A stretch of DNA of 37,500 nt from Prorocentrum cordatum (Eukaryota; Sar; Dinophyceae; Prorocentrales; Prorocentraceae), in the NCBI GenBank assembly GCA_963575745.1, contig CAUYUJ010017799.1, positions 110,680 to 148,179 of the forward strand, given 5' to 3'. The notes under the pieces were generated by a model. That model had not been told where the DNA came from, made no database searches, and saw nothing but the letters and a program-made list of their open reading frames with translations. Shown one piece after another: positions 1-11,480 of the stretch. Every line of letters starts with the position of its first letter. Position 1 is the first letter of the stretch. The position numbers and the translations under genes are program-made.

Positions 1-235
1 GTTTTAGTAGTCGTTCTAGTAGTGGCAGTAGTACTTGCAGTCGTCGTCGTGTTCGTCGTCATTAGAATCGCCATGTCGTCCTCAGCGTCGGAGTCGCCGT
101 CTGAATCGTCGTCGTCGACAGCGTCGTCGTCAGCGTCGTCGTGATCGTCGTCATCGGAATCGTCGTCATGTTCCTCCTCCCCCTCCTCCTCGTCCTCCTC
201 GTCATCCCTTTTTCTTGCCCTGGACATGGCCCCCT
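1..235. repeat. TCG/CGT-rich trinucleotide repeat
   Basis: Imperfect GTC/TCG trinucleotide tract with interruptions, passing into CCTCCTCGT-type triplets at about 172-205. It is cut by the left edge of the window. Open frames across it encode only Arg/Ser runs and are not treated as genes. Confidence 0.8.
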
Positions 236-545
236 GCATTTGAGTCCGCAGTGCCTGCGCACGCCACAGCGACTATGAACACCGCAACGTTCCTATACTG
301 CACAAAGCCCGCGTGCGCATTCGGTGCCTGTATACACCACTCAGCGCCGGCAACTGCGAGCGCCGCGCTCCGACCGCCGCGCCAATGCCTCTCAGCAACA
401 GAACAACACTGCGTCCCTGAGAGCACCACGCGGCACGCACGCAAGCGCCAGCTTCCCTCGCGAGTGCCACAGCGCCCCTGTGAGCACAACAACATACCTC
501 TCAGCACCACAGTAGCCTGCGAGCGCCACAGGACGTCCGCGGTCG
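236..545. repeat. degenerate GAGC(G/A)CCACAG minisatellite-like stretch
   Basis: From about 265 onward, short diverged units built on CCT-GCGAGCGCCACAG recur at irregular 18-28 bp spacing (for example near 410-435, 460-480 and 515-532). The units are too degenerate to define a period by eye. No gene is recognised. Confidence 0.4.
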
Positions 546-1029
546 CCACTGGACGACCGCCGCGACGTGACTATAGTCGGGAGCGGCCAAGAGGGGGGCG
601 TCCAAGAGGGGGGGTGCAAATCATGACTGGCGGCATGTGCGCGGCCCAGCGGGGGGGCCAGGGACGTAATGAAATGAGAAGAGGCGCCATGAAATCTGGG
701 CAAATATCATGGCCCACGCTATGATATCCACCCCCCCTAGTCATCATCCCCCTCTTTTCCGCCCCCGATACAGGGGGGTGGGGGCGGGGCAGGTCACGCG
801 CGTGATCGCCAGGGGCTTCTCCGAACTGGCCCCAGGAGGCACCACAGCGCCCGTGCGAGCAGCGGCCCGCGCCGCACCGTCGGGACGTAGGAGCCGCATC
901 GGATCGGCGGGCCGGCCCGCCGAAGTCGCTCTCGAACCGGATCGAGATCGGATCGAAACGGACCCTGGCTCCGGCAAACTCGAGGCCTGCGTTTTCCCGA
1001 TCGCTCAGGGCGCGAGAGGGGCCCGCCCG
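546..1029. other. GC-rich stretch without a recognised feature
   Basis: Long open frames occur on both strands because the DNA is GC-rich. None shows a recognisable domain or consistent coding character. Short runs of CCAAGAGGGGGG near 590-612 recall the CCAAGA-type array at 9.6-11.5 kb. Confidence 0.4.
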
Positions 1030-1195
1030 TATGCCTCCTCGAACCTCGATCCCCGGTCCTCGAGCCTCGAAAACCTCGAGCCTCGAACCTCGGACCTCGA
1101 TTCCTCGATCCTCGATCCCCGATCCCCGAACCTCGATCCCCGCTCCCCGATCCTCGATGCCCGAACCTCGAGCCACGACCCTCGCTCCTCGCGCT
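1030..1195. repeat. CCTCGAAC / CCTCGATC octamer minisatellite
   Basis: About twenty tandem imperfect octamers of CCTCGA(A/T)C with variants such as CCCCGATC. The array ends just before the first satellite unit. Arg/Ser/Pro-rich open frames through it follow from the repeat. Confidence 0.75.
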
Positions 1196-2030
1196 CCCAC
1201 CCCCGACCCTCCACCGCGCCGGCCGCGCCGCGGCGGGCCCTGCGAGGGCGGGGCGGGGGCGCCGAGGTCCCGGCCCACTTGGCAGAGGCCCTGATCTGCA
1301 CGGCGCGGAGGTCCCCCCCTGCGGGCCGCGCCGGGCCAGGCGGGGGGCGACCCTCGGCGGCAAGCGACAGGCCTCGGAAGAAAATAGCGAACACTCGTGC
1401 CACATTCCTCTGTGAACGCCTCCCCCGCCCCCCGATGTTTAAAGTTGGCGGTGGGTCTGATGAGCTGCACCTCGACCGCAGTCTCCCCGCGCGTGCCAAC
1501 TTTGAGCTTGGGGGGCAGAAGGGGGTGTTCACTAATTGTTTCCCTCTACCGGTGGGGGGGAAGCGAGAAGGACAAGGCCTTTTTCTCAAAAGGCTCGGGC
1601 GTCCCCCTGGCCTGCTGAGAAGTTTGTTCTCTGAGCCTCCCCCGAGGACAGACCAAGAAGCCTCTCGGAAGGCGCGAGGGCCTCTGCGAAGCCCCGCCGC
1701 CTTCTGAGAAGGCTTTCTCCTCATCATTCCCCCCTCGCTCGCCGCCGGTCAGGCATGTCCTCCTACAGGCGGACTGCGGAGGAAGACTTCAGAATAGTCA
1801 AGAAATATTCAAACATCGTCGAAAAACCGTGCCCCGACTATTTGTTGACTACTTTTCGACTAGAGGGACATGCCCGGCTTCAGGCTGTCGGGGGCGCAAC
1901 GGGGGCACGCCCCGGCGCTGCGGCGGGCGCGCGCGGCGTGGGGGCTCTCGGCCTGCGGCGACCCGTGGGAGCCTCCGATACAGGCCTCGGAAAAAAGTAG
2001 TGAACACGCATGCCGACTACCTACCAGACC

Positions 2031-2131
2031 ACCCCAACCCAACCCGAAGACCAGAACTTCGGGTTGGGGGGGGGTACGGGTTCCATGTGTGTTTTTGACC
2101 ATGTTCCCCGACCTTCGGGTTGGGTTGGGGT
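2031..2131. repeat. 19-nt perfect inverted repeat in unit 1
   Basis: The arm at 2031-2049 (ACCCCAACCCAACCCGAAG) is the exact reverse complement of 2113-2131. A shorter nested arm starts near 2057. Later units keep the right arm and have lost the left one. Confidence 0.85.
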
Positions 2132-2323
2132 CGTTTGGTGGGTGGTGACGTGCCGCGTTCCTCGGTCCGCGCCTCCCCCGCCCCCCAGCGTTCAAAGCTG
2201 GCGGTGGGTCTGACGAGTTGCACTTCTCGACCGCCAGTGTCCCCCGCGCGCGCCAACTGTGAGCTTGGGGGAGCTGGGGAGCGTCCACGAACGATTCCCC
2301 CCTGCCGTACCAGCTTGCTGGCT

Positions 2324-2420
2324 CTTGCGAGTCGACGACACTCGATGCTAAATCGACGCCAACCACATCGACGCTAAGTCGACGCTGATCCACGCTAAAT
2401 CGGCGCTACACCATCGAACG
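2324..2420. repeat. TCGACGCTAA(A/G) short repeat inside the satellite unit
   Basis: Six or so imperfect copies of TCGACGCTAA spaced 11-15 bp apart. The block recurs in every unit (starting near 3820, 5315, 6803 and 8291) and a related block lies at 18145-18247. Confidence 0.75.
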
Positions 2421-2932
2421 ATCGGAGGCCTCTCAGCAGAGCGGATCGCTCAACGTTGGCCGAGTCTGGGCGGCGTGCAGCGGCGAGCGCATGCGGCGGG
2501 GTCGATGCTGCGGCGAGGTCGCCGCGGCGTGGACGCGGCACGAGGCTACAGGACCGGCACTGCGTTGAGGTCGGGCGTGTCCTCCTACAGGGGCATTTGG
2601 GACGACACGTCAAAAGTGCTCCAAAACTGCCCCCAAGTGGTCAAAAAGAGTCCCAAAATCGTCCCCGTCATATTTTTTGGGGCTATCTTCGAACATCCCT
2701 CCTGTAGAAGAGGACAGGCCCGACTTCACGCTGTGCGGCTCTGCCGGAGGCGCCCGTCCGGCCCGCACCCGCACGCGCCGCGCAGCGCAACACCTCCGGG
2801 GCACGTCGCCACCGGAGCGGCAGGAGCCCGGAGCGCCCCCCGCGGAGGGGGGGGGGGCACACCGCCCGCCAGGGCGGCGGCGGGCACCTCGAGTCCCCGA
2901 GCGAACCGCGGGGCGGTGGGGGGGGTCGCCGA

Positions 2933-4426
2933 GGCGGGCCCTGCGAGGGCGGGGCGGGGGCGCCGAGGTCCCGGCCCACTTGGCAGAGGCCCTGATCTGC
3001 ACGGCGCGGAGGTCCCCCCCTGCGGGCCGCGCAGGGCCAGGCGGGGGCTACCCTCGGCGGCAAGCGACAGGCCTCGGAAGAAAATAGCGAACACTCGTGC
3101 CACATTCCTCTGTGAACGCCTCCCCCGCCCCCCGATGTTCAAAGTGGGCGGTGGGTCTGATGAGCTGCACCTCGACCGCGGTCTCCCCCGCGCGTGCCAA
3201 CTTTGAGCTTGGGGGGCAGAAGGGGGTGTTCACTACTTGCTTCCCTCTACCGGAGGGGGGGAAGCGTCCCCCTGGCCTGCTGAGAAGTTTGTTCTCTGAG
3301 CCTCCCGCGCGAGGGCCTCTGCGAAGCCCCGCCGCCTTCTGAGAAGGCTTTCTCCTCCTCACTCCCCCCCTCGCTCGCCGCTGGTCAGGCATGTCCTCCT
3401 ACAGGCGGACTGCGGAGGAAGAATTCAGAATAGTCAAAAAACATTCAAACATATTCGAAAAACCGTGCCCATACTATTTTTTGACTACTTTTCGACTAGA
3501 GGGACATGCCCGGCTTCAGGCTGTCGGGGGCGCAACGGGGGCACGCCACGAATTTCGGGTTGGGGGGGGGTACGGGTTCCATGTGTGTTTTTGACCATGT
3601 TCCCCGACCTTCGGGTTGGGTTGGGGTCGTTTGGTGGGTGGTGACGTGCCGCGTTCCTCGGTCCGCGCCTCCCCCGCCCCCCAGCGTTCAAAGCTGGCGG
3701 TGGGTCTGACGAGTTGCACTTCTCGACCGCCAGTGTCCCCCGCGCGCGCCAACTGTGAGCTTGGGGGAGCTGGGGAGCGTCCACGAACGATTCCCCCCTG
3801 CCGTACCAGCTTGCTGGCTCTTGCGAGTCGACGACACTCGATGCTAAATCGACGCCAACCACATCGACGCTAAGTCGACGCTGATCCACGCTAAATCGGC
3901 GCTACACCATCGAACGATCGGAGGCCTCTCAGCAGAGCGGATCGCTCAACGTTGGCCGAGTCTGGGCGGCGTGCAGCGGCGAGCGCATGCGGCGGGGTCG
4001 ATGCTGCGGCGAGGTCGCCGCGGCATGGACGCGGCACGAGGCTACAGGACCGGCACTACGTTGAGGTCGGGCGTGGCCTCCTACAGGGGGAGTTGGGACG
4101 AAACGTAGAAAATGCTCGAAAAAACTACCCCCAAGTGGTCAAAAACAGTCCCAAAATCGTCCCCGTCATATTTTTTGGGGCTATCTTCGAACATCCCTCC
4201 TGTAGAAGAGGACAGGCCCGACTTCACGCTGTGCGGCTCTGCCGGAGGCGCCCGTCCGGCCCGCACCCGCACGCGCCGCGCAGCGCAACACCTCCGGCAC
4301 GTCGCCACCGGAGCGGCAGGAGCCCGGAGCGCCCCCCGCGGAGGGGGGGGGCACACCGCCCGCCAGGGCGGCGGCGGGCACCTCGAGTCGCCGAGCGAAC
4401 CGCGGGGCGGTGGGGGGTGTCGCCGA
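2933..4426. repeat. satellite unit 2 (1494 bp)
   Basis: Carries the short forms at all three variable positions of unit 1. It still has the older GTGTGTTTTTGACC wording near 3580 that units 3-5 have lost. Confidence 0.85.
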
Positions 4427-5916
4427 GGCGGGCCCTGCGAGGGCGGGGCGGGGGCGCCGAGGTCCCGGCCCACTTGGCAGAGGCCCTGATCTGCACGGCG
4501 CGGAGGTCCCCCCCTGCGGGCCGCGCAGGGCCAGGCGGGGGCTACCCTCGGCGGCAAGCGACAGGCCTCGGAAGAAAATAGCGAACACTCGTGCCACATT
4601 CCTCTGTGAACGCCTCCCCCGCCCCCCGATGTTCAAAGTGGGCGGTGGGTCTGATGAGCTGCACCTCGACCGCGGTCTCCCCCGCGCGTGCCAACTTTGA
4701 GCTTGGGGGGCAGAGGGGGGTGTTCACTACTTGCTTCCCTCTACCGGAGGGGGGGAAGCGTCCCCCTGGCCTGCTGAGAAGTTTGTTCTCTGAGCCTCCC
4801 GCGCGAGGGCCTCTGCGAAGCCCCGCCGCCTTCTGAGAAGGCTTTCTCCTCCTCACTCCCCCCCTCGCTCGCCGCCGGTCAGGCATGTCCTCCTACAAGC
4901 GGACTGCGGAGGAAGAATTCAGAATAGTCAAAAAATATTCAAACATAGTCGAAAAACCGTGCCCATACTATTTGTTGACTACTTTTCGACTAGAGGGACA
5001 TGCCCGGCTTCAGGCTGTCGGGGGCGCAACGGGGGCACGCCACGAATTTCGGGTTGGAGGGGGTACGGGTTCCATGTGTTTTTGTCAATGTTCCCCGACC
5101 TTCGGGTTGGGTTGGGGTCGTTTGGTGGGTGGTGACATGCCACGTTCCTCGGTCCACGCCTCCCCCGCCCCCCAGCGTTCAAAGCTGGCGGTGGGTCTGA
5201 CGAGTTGCACTTCTCGACCGCCAGTGTCCCCCGCGCGCGCCAACTGTGAGCTTGGGGGAGCGGGGGGAGCGTCCACGAACGATTCCCCCCTGCCGTACCA
5301 GCTTGCTGGCTCTTGCGAGTCGACGCCACTCGACGCTAAATCGACGCCAACCACATCGACGCTGAGTCGACGCTGATCCACGCTACATCGGCGCTACACC
5401 ATCGAACGATCGGAGGCCTCTCAGCAGAGCGGATCGCTCAACGTTGGCCGAGTCTGGGCGGCGTGCAGCGGCGAGCGCATGCGGCGGGATCGATGCTGCG
5501 GCGAGGTCGCCGCGGCATGGACGCGGCACGAGGCTACAGGACCGGCACTGCGTTGAGGTCGGGCGTGTCCTCCTACAGGGGGATTTGGGACGACACGTCA
5601 AAAGTGCTCCAAAACTGCCCCCAAGTGGTCAAAAAGAGTCCCAAAATCGTCCCCGTCATATTTTTTGGGGCTATCTTCGAACATCCCTCCTGTAGAAGAG
5701 GACAGGCCCGACTTCACGCTGCGCGGCTCTGCCGGAGGCGCCCGTCCGGCCCGCACCCGCACGCGCCGCGCAGCGCAACACCTCCGGCACGTCGCCACCG
5801 GAGCGGCAGGAGCCCGGAGCGCCCCCCGCGGAGGGGGGGGGCACCCCGCCCGCCAGGGCGGCGGCGGGCACCTCGAGTCGCCGAGCGAACCGCGGGGCGG
5901 TGGGGGGGGTCGCCGA
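4427..5916. repeat. satellite unit 3 (1490 bp)
   Basis: Core unit, very close to units 4 and 5. It shares CTACAAGCGG near 4890 and the shortened GGGTTGGAGGGGG near 5050 with them. Confidence 0.85.
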
Positions 5917-7405
5917 GGCGGGCCCTGCGAGGGCGGGGCGGGGGCGCCGAGGTCCCGGCCCACTTGGCAGAGGCCCTGATCTGCACGGCGCGGAGGTCCC
6001 CCCCTGCGGGCCGCGCAGGGCCAGGCGGGGGCTACCCTCGGCGGCAAGCGACAGGCCTCGGAAGAAAATAGCGAACACTCGTGCCACATTCCTCTGTGAA
6101 CGCCTCCCCCGCCCCCCGATGTTCAAAGTGGGCGGTGGGTCTGATGAGCTGCACCTCGACCGCGGTCTCCCCCGCGCGTGCCAACTTTGAGCTTGGGGGG
6201 CAGAGGGGGGTGTTCACTACTTGCTTCCCTCTACCGGAGGGGGGGAAGCGTCCCCCTGGCCTGCTGAGAAGTTTGTTCTCTGAGCTCCGCGCGAGGGCCT
6301 CTGCGAAGCCCCGCCGCCTTCTGTGAAGGCTTTTCTCCTCCTCATCCCCCCTCGCTCGCCGGTCGGTCAGGCATGTCCTCCTACAAGCGGACTGCGGAGA
6401 GGAGAATTCAGAATAGTCAAAAAATATTCAAACATAGTCGAAAAACCGTGCCCATACTATTTGTGGACTACTTTTCGACTAGAGGGACATGCCCGGCTTC
6501 AGGCTGTCGGGGGCGCAACGGGGGCACGCCACGAATTTCGGGTTGGAGGGGGTACGGGTTCCATGTGTTTTGTCAATGTTCCCCGACCTTCGGGTTGGGT
6601 TGGGGTCGTTTGGTGGGTGGTGACATGCCACGTTCCTCGGTCCACGCCTCCCCCGCCCCCCAGCGTTCAAAGCTGGCGGTGGGTCTGACGAGTTGCACTT
6701 CTCGACCGCCAGTGTCCCCCGCGCGCGCCAACTGTGAGCTTGGGGGAGCGGGGGAGCGTCCACGAACGATTCCCCCCTGCCGTACCAGCTTGCTGGCTCT
6801 TGCGAGTCGACGCCACTCGACGCTAAATCGACGCCAACCACATCGACGCTAAGTCGACGCTGATCCACGCTACATCGGCGCTACACCATCGAACGATCGG
6901 AGGCCTCTCAGCAGAGCGAATCGCTCAACATTGGCCGAGTCTGGGCGGCGTGCAGCGGCGAGCGCATGCGGCGGGATCGATGCTGCGGCGAGGTCGCCGC
7001 GGCATGGACGCGGCACGAGGCTACAGGACCGGCACTGCGTTGAGGTCGGGCGTGTCCTCCTACAGGGGGATTTGGGACGACACGTCAAAAGTGCTCCAAA
7101 ACTGCCCCCAAGTGGTCAAAAAGAGTCCCAAAATCGTCCCCGTCATATTTTTTGGGGCTATCTTCGAACATCCCTCCTGTAGAAGAGGACAGGCCCGACT
7201 TCACGCTGCGCGGCTCTGCCGGAGGCGCCCGTCCGGCCCGCACCCGCACGCAGACAGCGCAGCGAAGCACCTCCGGCACGTCGCCACCGGAGCGGCAGGA
7301 GCCCGGAGCGCCCCCCGCGGAGGGGGGGGGCACACCGCCCGCCAGGGCGGCGGCGGGCACCTCGAGTCCCCGAGCGAACCACGGGGCGGTGGGGGGGGTC
7401 GCCGA
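5917..7405. repeat. satellite unit 4 (1489 bp)
   Basis: Core unit with small private indels, including GAGCTCCGCGCG near 6283 and GGAGAGGAGAATTC near 6405. Confidence 0.85.
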
Positions 7406-8889
7406 GGCGGGCCCTGCGAGGGCGGGGCGGGGGCGCCGAGGTCCCGGCCCACTTGGCAGAGGCCCTGATCTGCACGGCGCGGAGGTCCCCCCCTGCGGGC
7501 CGCGCAGGGCCAGGCGGGGGCTACCCTCGGCGGCAAGCGACAGGCCTCGGAAGAAAATAGCGAACACTCGTGCCACATTCCTCTGTGAACGCCTCCCCCG
7601 CCCCCCGATGTTCAAAGTGGGCGGTGGGTCTGATGAGCTGCACCTCGACCGCGGTCTCCCCCGCGCGTGCCAACTTTGAGCTTGGGGGGCAGAGGGGGGT
7701 GTTCACTACTTGCTTCCCTCTACCGGAGGGGGGGAAGCGTCCCCCTGGCCTGCTGAGAAGTTTGTTCTCTGAGCCTCCCGCGCGAGGGCCTCTGCGAAGC
7801 CCCGCCGCCTTCTGAGAAGGCTTTCTCCTCCTCACTCCCCCCCTCGCTCGCCGCCGGTCAGGCATGTCCTCCTACAAGCGGACTGCGGAGGAAGAATTCA
7901 GAATAGTCAAAAAATATTCAAACATAGTCGAAAAACCGTGCCCATACTATTTGTGGACTACTTTTCGACTAGAGGGACATGCCCGGCTTCAGGCTGTCGG
8001 GGGCGCAACGGGGGCACGCCACGAATTTCGGGTTGGAGGGGGTACGGGTTCCATGTGTTTTTGTCAATGTTCCCCGACCTTCGGGTTGGGTTGGGGTCGT
8101 TTGGTGGGTGGTGACATGCCACGTTCCTCGGTCCACGCCTCCCCCGCCCCCCAGCGTTCAAAGCTGGCGGTGGGTCTGACGAGTTGCACTTCTCGACCGC
8201 CAGTGTCCCCCGCGCGCGCCAACTGTGAGCTTGGGGGAGCGGGGGAGCGTCCACGAACGATTCCCCCCTGCCGTACCAGCTTGCTGGCTCTTGCGAGTCG
8301 ACGCCACTCGACGCTAAATCGACGCCAACCACATCGACGCTAAGTCGACGCTGATCCACGCTACATCGGCGCTACACCATCGAACGATCGGAGGCCTCTC
8401 AGCAGAGCGAATCGCTCAACATTGGCCGAGTCTGGGCGGCGTGCAGCGGCGAGCGCATGCGGCGGGATCGATGCTGCGGCGAGGTCGCCGCGGCATGGAC
8501 GCGGCACGAGGCTACAGGACCGGCACTGCGTTGAGGTCGGGCGTGTCCTCCTACAGGGGGATTTGGGACGACACGTCAAAAGTGCTCCAAAACTGCCCCC
8601 AAGTGGTCAAAAAGAGTCCCAAAATCGTCCCCGTCATATTTTTTGGGGCTATCTTCGAACATCCCTCCTGTAGAAGAGGACAGGCCCGACTTCACGCTGC
8701 GCGGCTCTGCCGGAGGCGCCCGTCCGGCCCGCACCCGCACGCAGACAGCGCAGCGAAGCACCTCCGGGGCACATTGCCCACCGGAGCGGCAGGAGCACGG
8801 GGCGCCCCCCGCGGAGGGGGGGGGGCACACCGCCCGCCAGGGCGGCGGCGGGCACCTCGAGTCCCCGAGCGAACCGCGGGGCGGTGGGG
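7406..8889. repeat. satellite unit 5
   Basis: Core unit. At about 8889 it jumps straight into the CACTCGTGCC landmark of unit 6, so roughly 160 bp present at every other junction is deleted. Confidence 0.85.
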
Positions 8890-9175
8890 GGGCACTCGTG
8901 CCACATTCGTCTGTGAACGCCTCCCCCGCCCCCCGATGTTCAGAGTGGGCGGTGGGTCTGATGAGCTGCACCTCGACCGCGGTCTCCCCCGCGCGTGCCA
9001 ACTTTGAGCTTGGGGGGCAGAGGGGGATGTTCACTACTTGCTTCCCTCTACCGGAGGGGGGGAAGCGTCCCCCTGGCCTGCTGAGAAGTTTGTTCTCTAA
9101 GCCTCCCCCGAGGACAGACCAAGAAGCCTCTCGGAAGGCGCGAGGGGGTGTTCACTACTTGTTTCCCTCTACCGG
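8890..9175. repeat. truncated satellite unit 6 (right edge)
   Basis: Contains only the CACTCGTGCC to CTGAGAAGTTTG part of the unit, then the CCGAGGACAGACCAAGAAGC segment otherwise seen only in unit 1. It ends with a second partial GTGTTCACTACTTG...CTACCGGA copy at 9146-9175. Confidence 0.8.
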
Positions 9176-9640
9176 ATCAAGGCGAGAGGTCCTGACGTCG
9201 CCCATGGTACGCACTGGGCGCTCTCGCCCCGCTTCGGGGCTCGGGGCCCTCGCGGGCAGAGGTCCAGCTCGAGAAGCGCCGCGGAAGGAGCGGGTCTGGG
9301 GCTCCGGTCGCGACTTCTCACGATTTTTTCGCGACGTCGGATCTCAGGTCACGACGGCGCAGAAGAGGGCCTTCAGCCGACGCTCGCCGGAGAGCGAGAG
9401 GCGGAGGGAGCGCGTCTGCCCGCCCCGACCCTTCCCTTTCCTCTGCGCGTCGGGTCCATGCGTCTGGCGCCCACCCCTTCCCGCTGCAATACTATCCGCC
9501 ACCGTGCCGCTAGGCACGGAGTGGGCATGTCCTCAGGTCCTTGGCCTGATCCCTTATGCGTCAGTCCTCGATCCTGAGAAGTCTTTGAGGGCCCGGACCC
9601 CAAATTGCCAAATCTTCCTGGGCTTGGCGCATGCCCCCTG
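9176..9640. other. unique GC-rich spacer
   Basis: Sequence between the satellite array and the CCAAGA-type array. I see no domain, RNA gene or repeat landmark. Confidence 0.4.
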
Positions 9641-10930
9641 GGTTCCAGGCATCTCCCCGCGTGACTTTTCGAGCCCGACGAGGGCCCCCAGGCGGGCCAA
9701 GAGGCCCCCGAGAGGCCCCCAAGAAGGCCCAAGAGGGCCCCGAGTCGCTGAACGACCGGTCCAAGTGCCAAGATGGCCCCAGGACAGCCCAAGAAGCCTT
9801 CGCAACATTCCCAGAGAGACCCAAGAGCCTTCCCAAGAGGGCCCCGAGAGGCCAAAGTCATGTATTTTGCAGAAGTGTTTCAGTATTCGTAAGGTTCTCC
9901 ACTTTTCTAGGTTCCGACGCTCCAAGACGTCCCAAGAGCCCCCAAGACCGCCACAGGAATGCCCCAGAGAATCCCAAGAGGGCCCCAAGACGGCCAAAAA
10001 GGGCCCCATGACGGCCCAAGAAGCGCCCGAGACAGCCAAGAGGGCCCCAAGACGGCCCCAAGAGGGGGAACACGAACCGAAAATCCGAGCCTCAAGAGGC
10101 GCCTAGGAGGCCCAAAGAGGCCACCAAGAGGCCCCCAAGAGGCCCCCACTAGGCCCCAAGAAGCCCCCAAGAGGCCCAAAAGAGGCCCCCAAAGGCCCCA
10201 AAATAGCCCCCCCGAGGCCTCAAAACTGCCTCCACGAGGCCCCCGAGAGGCCTCGACGAGATCCCAACAACCATCTAAGAGGCCTCAGACCCACAACCCC
10301 AGGCACGGTGGCGGGATGGGCCGCAGGCCATTAAGATCCGCCGCCCCCTGTCGATTCATCGCAGGGGTGCCTGGCGTGCTTGACCCTTTCGGTTTTGGTT
10401 TTGGTCTTTTTCCAAAAGAACTCCCCCTGGGGCTTCGGCCCGTCCCGCCGGCCACCCGAAAGGTTGCCGAAAATGCCCAGGTGGTTCCCCCTGTCGCGTC
10501 CAAGACGGTCAAGATTGCCCAAGATGGCCTCCAAGATGCGTCCAAGACGGCCAAGATGGCCTCCAAGACGGCTCAGATGGCCCCAAGCTGCCTCCAAGAC
10601 GGCCCAAGATGGACCAAGAGGCCTCCAAGAGGCCTCCAAGATGGCCCAAGAGGCCTCGAAAAGGTCCTCCAGGCTGCTCAAGGACGGCCCGAAGAGGTCA
10701 AAATCATTGATTTTCTTGACGGCCCAAGAGGACATCAAGATCGCCCAAGAAGCCTCCAAGACGGCCCCAGGACGGCCCAAGAGGCCCCCAAGAGGCCCCC
10801 AAGACGGCCCCAAGACGGCCCCAAGACGGCCCAAGAGGCCCCCAAGAAGACCCAGGTGGCCTCAAAGACTGCCAAGATGGCCTCCAAGATGGCTTCCTAG
10901 ACGGCCAAGAAGGCCTCCAAGACGGCCAAG

Positions 10931-11058
10931 ATGGCTCCAAGATGCACCCAAGACGGCCCCAGATGGCCTGAAGAGGGCCTTCGACTGCCCAAAAGGCCCG
11001 CCAGATGCCTCCAAGACGGCCCAAGATCCCTCCAAGACGTCCTCCAGGAAGTCACGAC
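10931..11058. repeat. first copy of a ~125 bp duplicated block
   Basis: The block starting ATGGCTCCAAGATGCACCCA matches 11349-11474 with only a handful of differences. The copies are 418 bp apart, so this is a local duplication on top of the short-unit array. Confidence 0.8.
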
Positions 11059-11348
11059 ATGGTTAAAATCATTGATTGTTCTAAGGTATTTGAAGGATTT
11101 TGGCTTTTGCTCCTTTTCAGCTCTCCGACGGCCCAAGACGGCCCAAGCGGCCCCCAACATCGATCCAAGAGCGCCCAAGAGGCCTCCAAGATTACCCCAT
11201 GACAGCCCAAGAGGCCCCCAAGAGGGCCCCAAGAAGGCCCCAAGACGGCCCAAGAGGTCCCCAAGACGACCAAGATGGCCTCCAAGACGGCCAAGATGGC
11301 CTCCAAGATGCCTCCAAGACGGCCAAGATGGCCTCCAAGACAATGAAA

Positions 11349-11474
11349 ATGGCCCCAAGATGCACCCAAGACAGCCCCAGATGGCCTAAAGATGGCCTTC
11401 GACTGCCCAAAAGGCCCGCCAGAGGCCTCCAAGAAGGCCCAAGACCCCTCCAAGACGTCCTCCAGGAGGCCCGA
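11349..11474. repeat. second copy of the ~125 bp duplicated block
   Basis: Partner of 10931-11058. Both copies contain CTTCGACTGCCCAAAAGGCC and end in CCAAGACGTCCTCCAGGA. Confidence 0.8.
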
Positions 11475-11480
11475 AAGCTT

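Larger units (their letters stand above)
1232..2932. repeat. satellite unit 1 (long variant, 1701 bp)
   Basis: This left-edge unit carries three segments missing from the middle units: about 34 bp at 1565-1600, about 30 bp at 1643-1675 and about 140 bp at 1913-2053. Its halves are also more diverged from the homogenised core. Confidence 0.85.
1232..9175. repeat. satellite array of ~1.5 kb dimeric units (five plus a partial sixth)
   Basis: The landmark GGCGGGCCCTGCGAGGGCGG recurs at 1232, 2933, 4427, 5917 and 7406, giving periods of 1701, 1494, 1490 and 1489 bp. A second landmark, CACTCGTGCCACATTC, recurs in every unit including the truncated sixth (8893). Units 2-5 look nearly identical by eye. 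Each unit contains two diverged halves with the same landmark order: TCCTCCTACA(A/G)G, then CCTCGGAA-A, then GGCGGTGGGTCTGA, then GCCAACT-TGAGCTTGGGG. Short open frames repeat with the array and show no protein domain, so none is called a gene. Confidence 0.95.
9641..11480. repeat. CCAAGA(C/G)GCC degenerate array with AT-rich islands (copy 1)
   Basis: Hundreds of imperfect units such as CCCCAAGAGGCC and CCAAGACGGCC, about 10-14 bp each, run over 1.8 kb. AT-rich islands interrupt them at about 9852-9915, 10695-10720 and 11060-11125. Three islands open with CAAA(A/G)TCAT-like sequence and two are followed by a CCGACG(C/G)-type restart of the array. All three frames read as Pro/Arg/Lys-rich protein on one strand and Gly/Leu/Trp-rich on the other, a by-product of the repeat rather than a gene. 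Confidence 0.85.

Noticed and set aside
571-1727. Several 200-330 codon open frames on both strands
   Set aside because: They overlap one another on both strands in GC-rich DNA, cover the octamer repeat and satellite edge, and show no domain.
8643-10106. 487-codon open frame spanning satellite and CCAAGA-type array
   Set aside because: It runs across two unrelated repeat families, and the Pro/Arg-rich part is explained by the array period.
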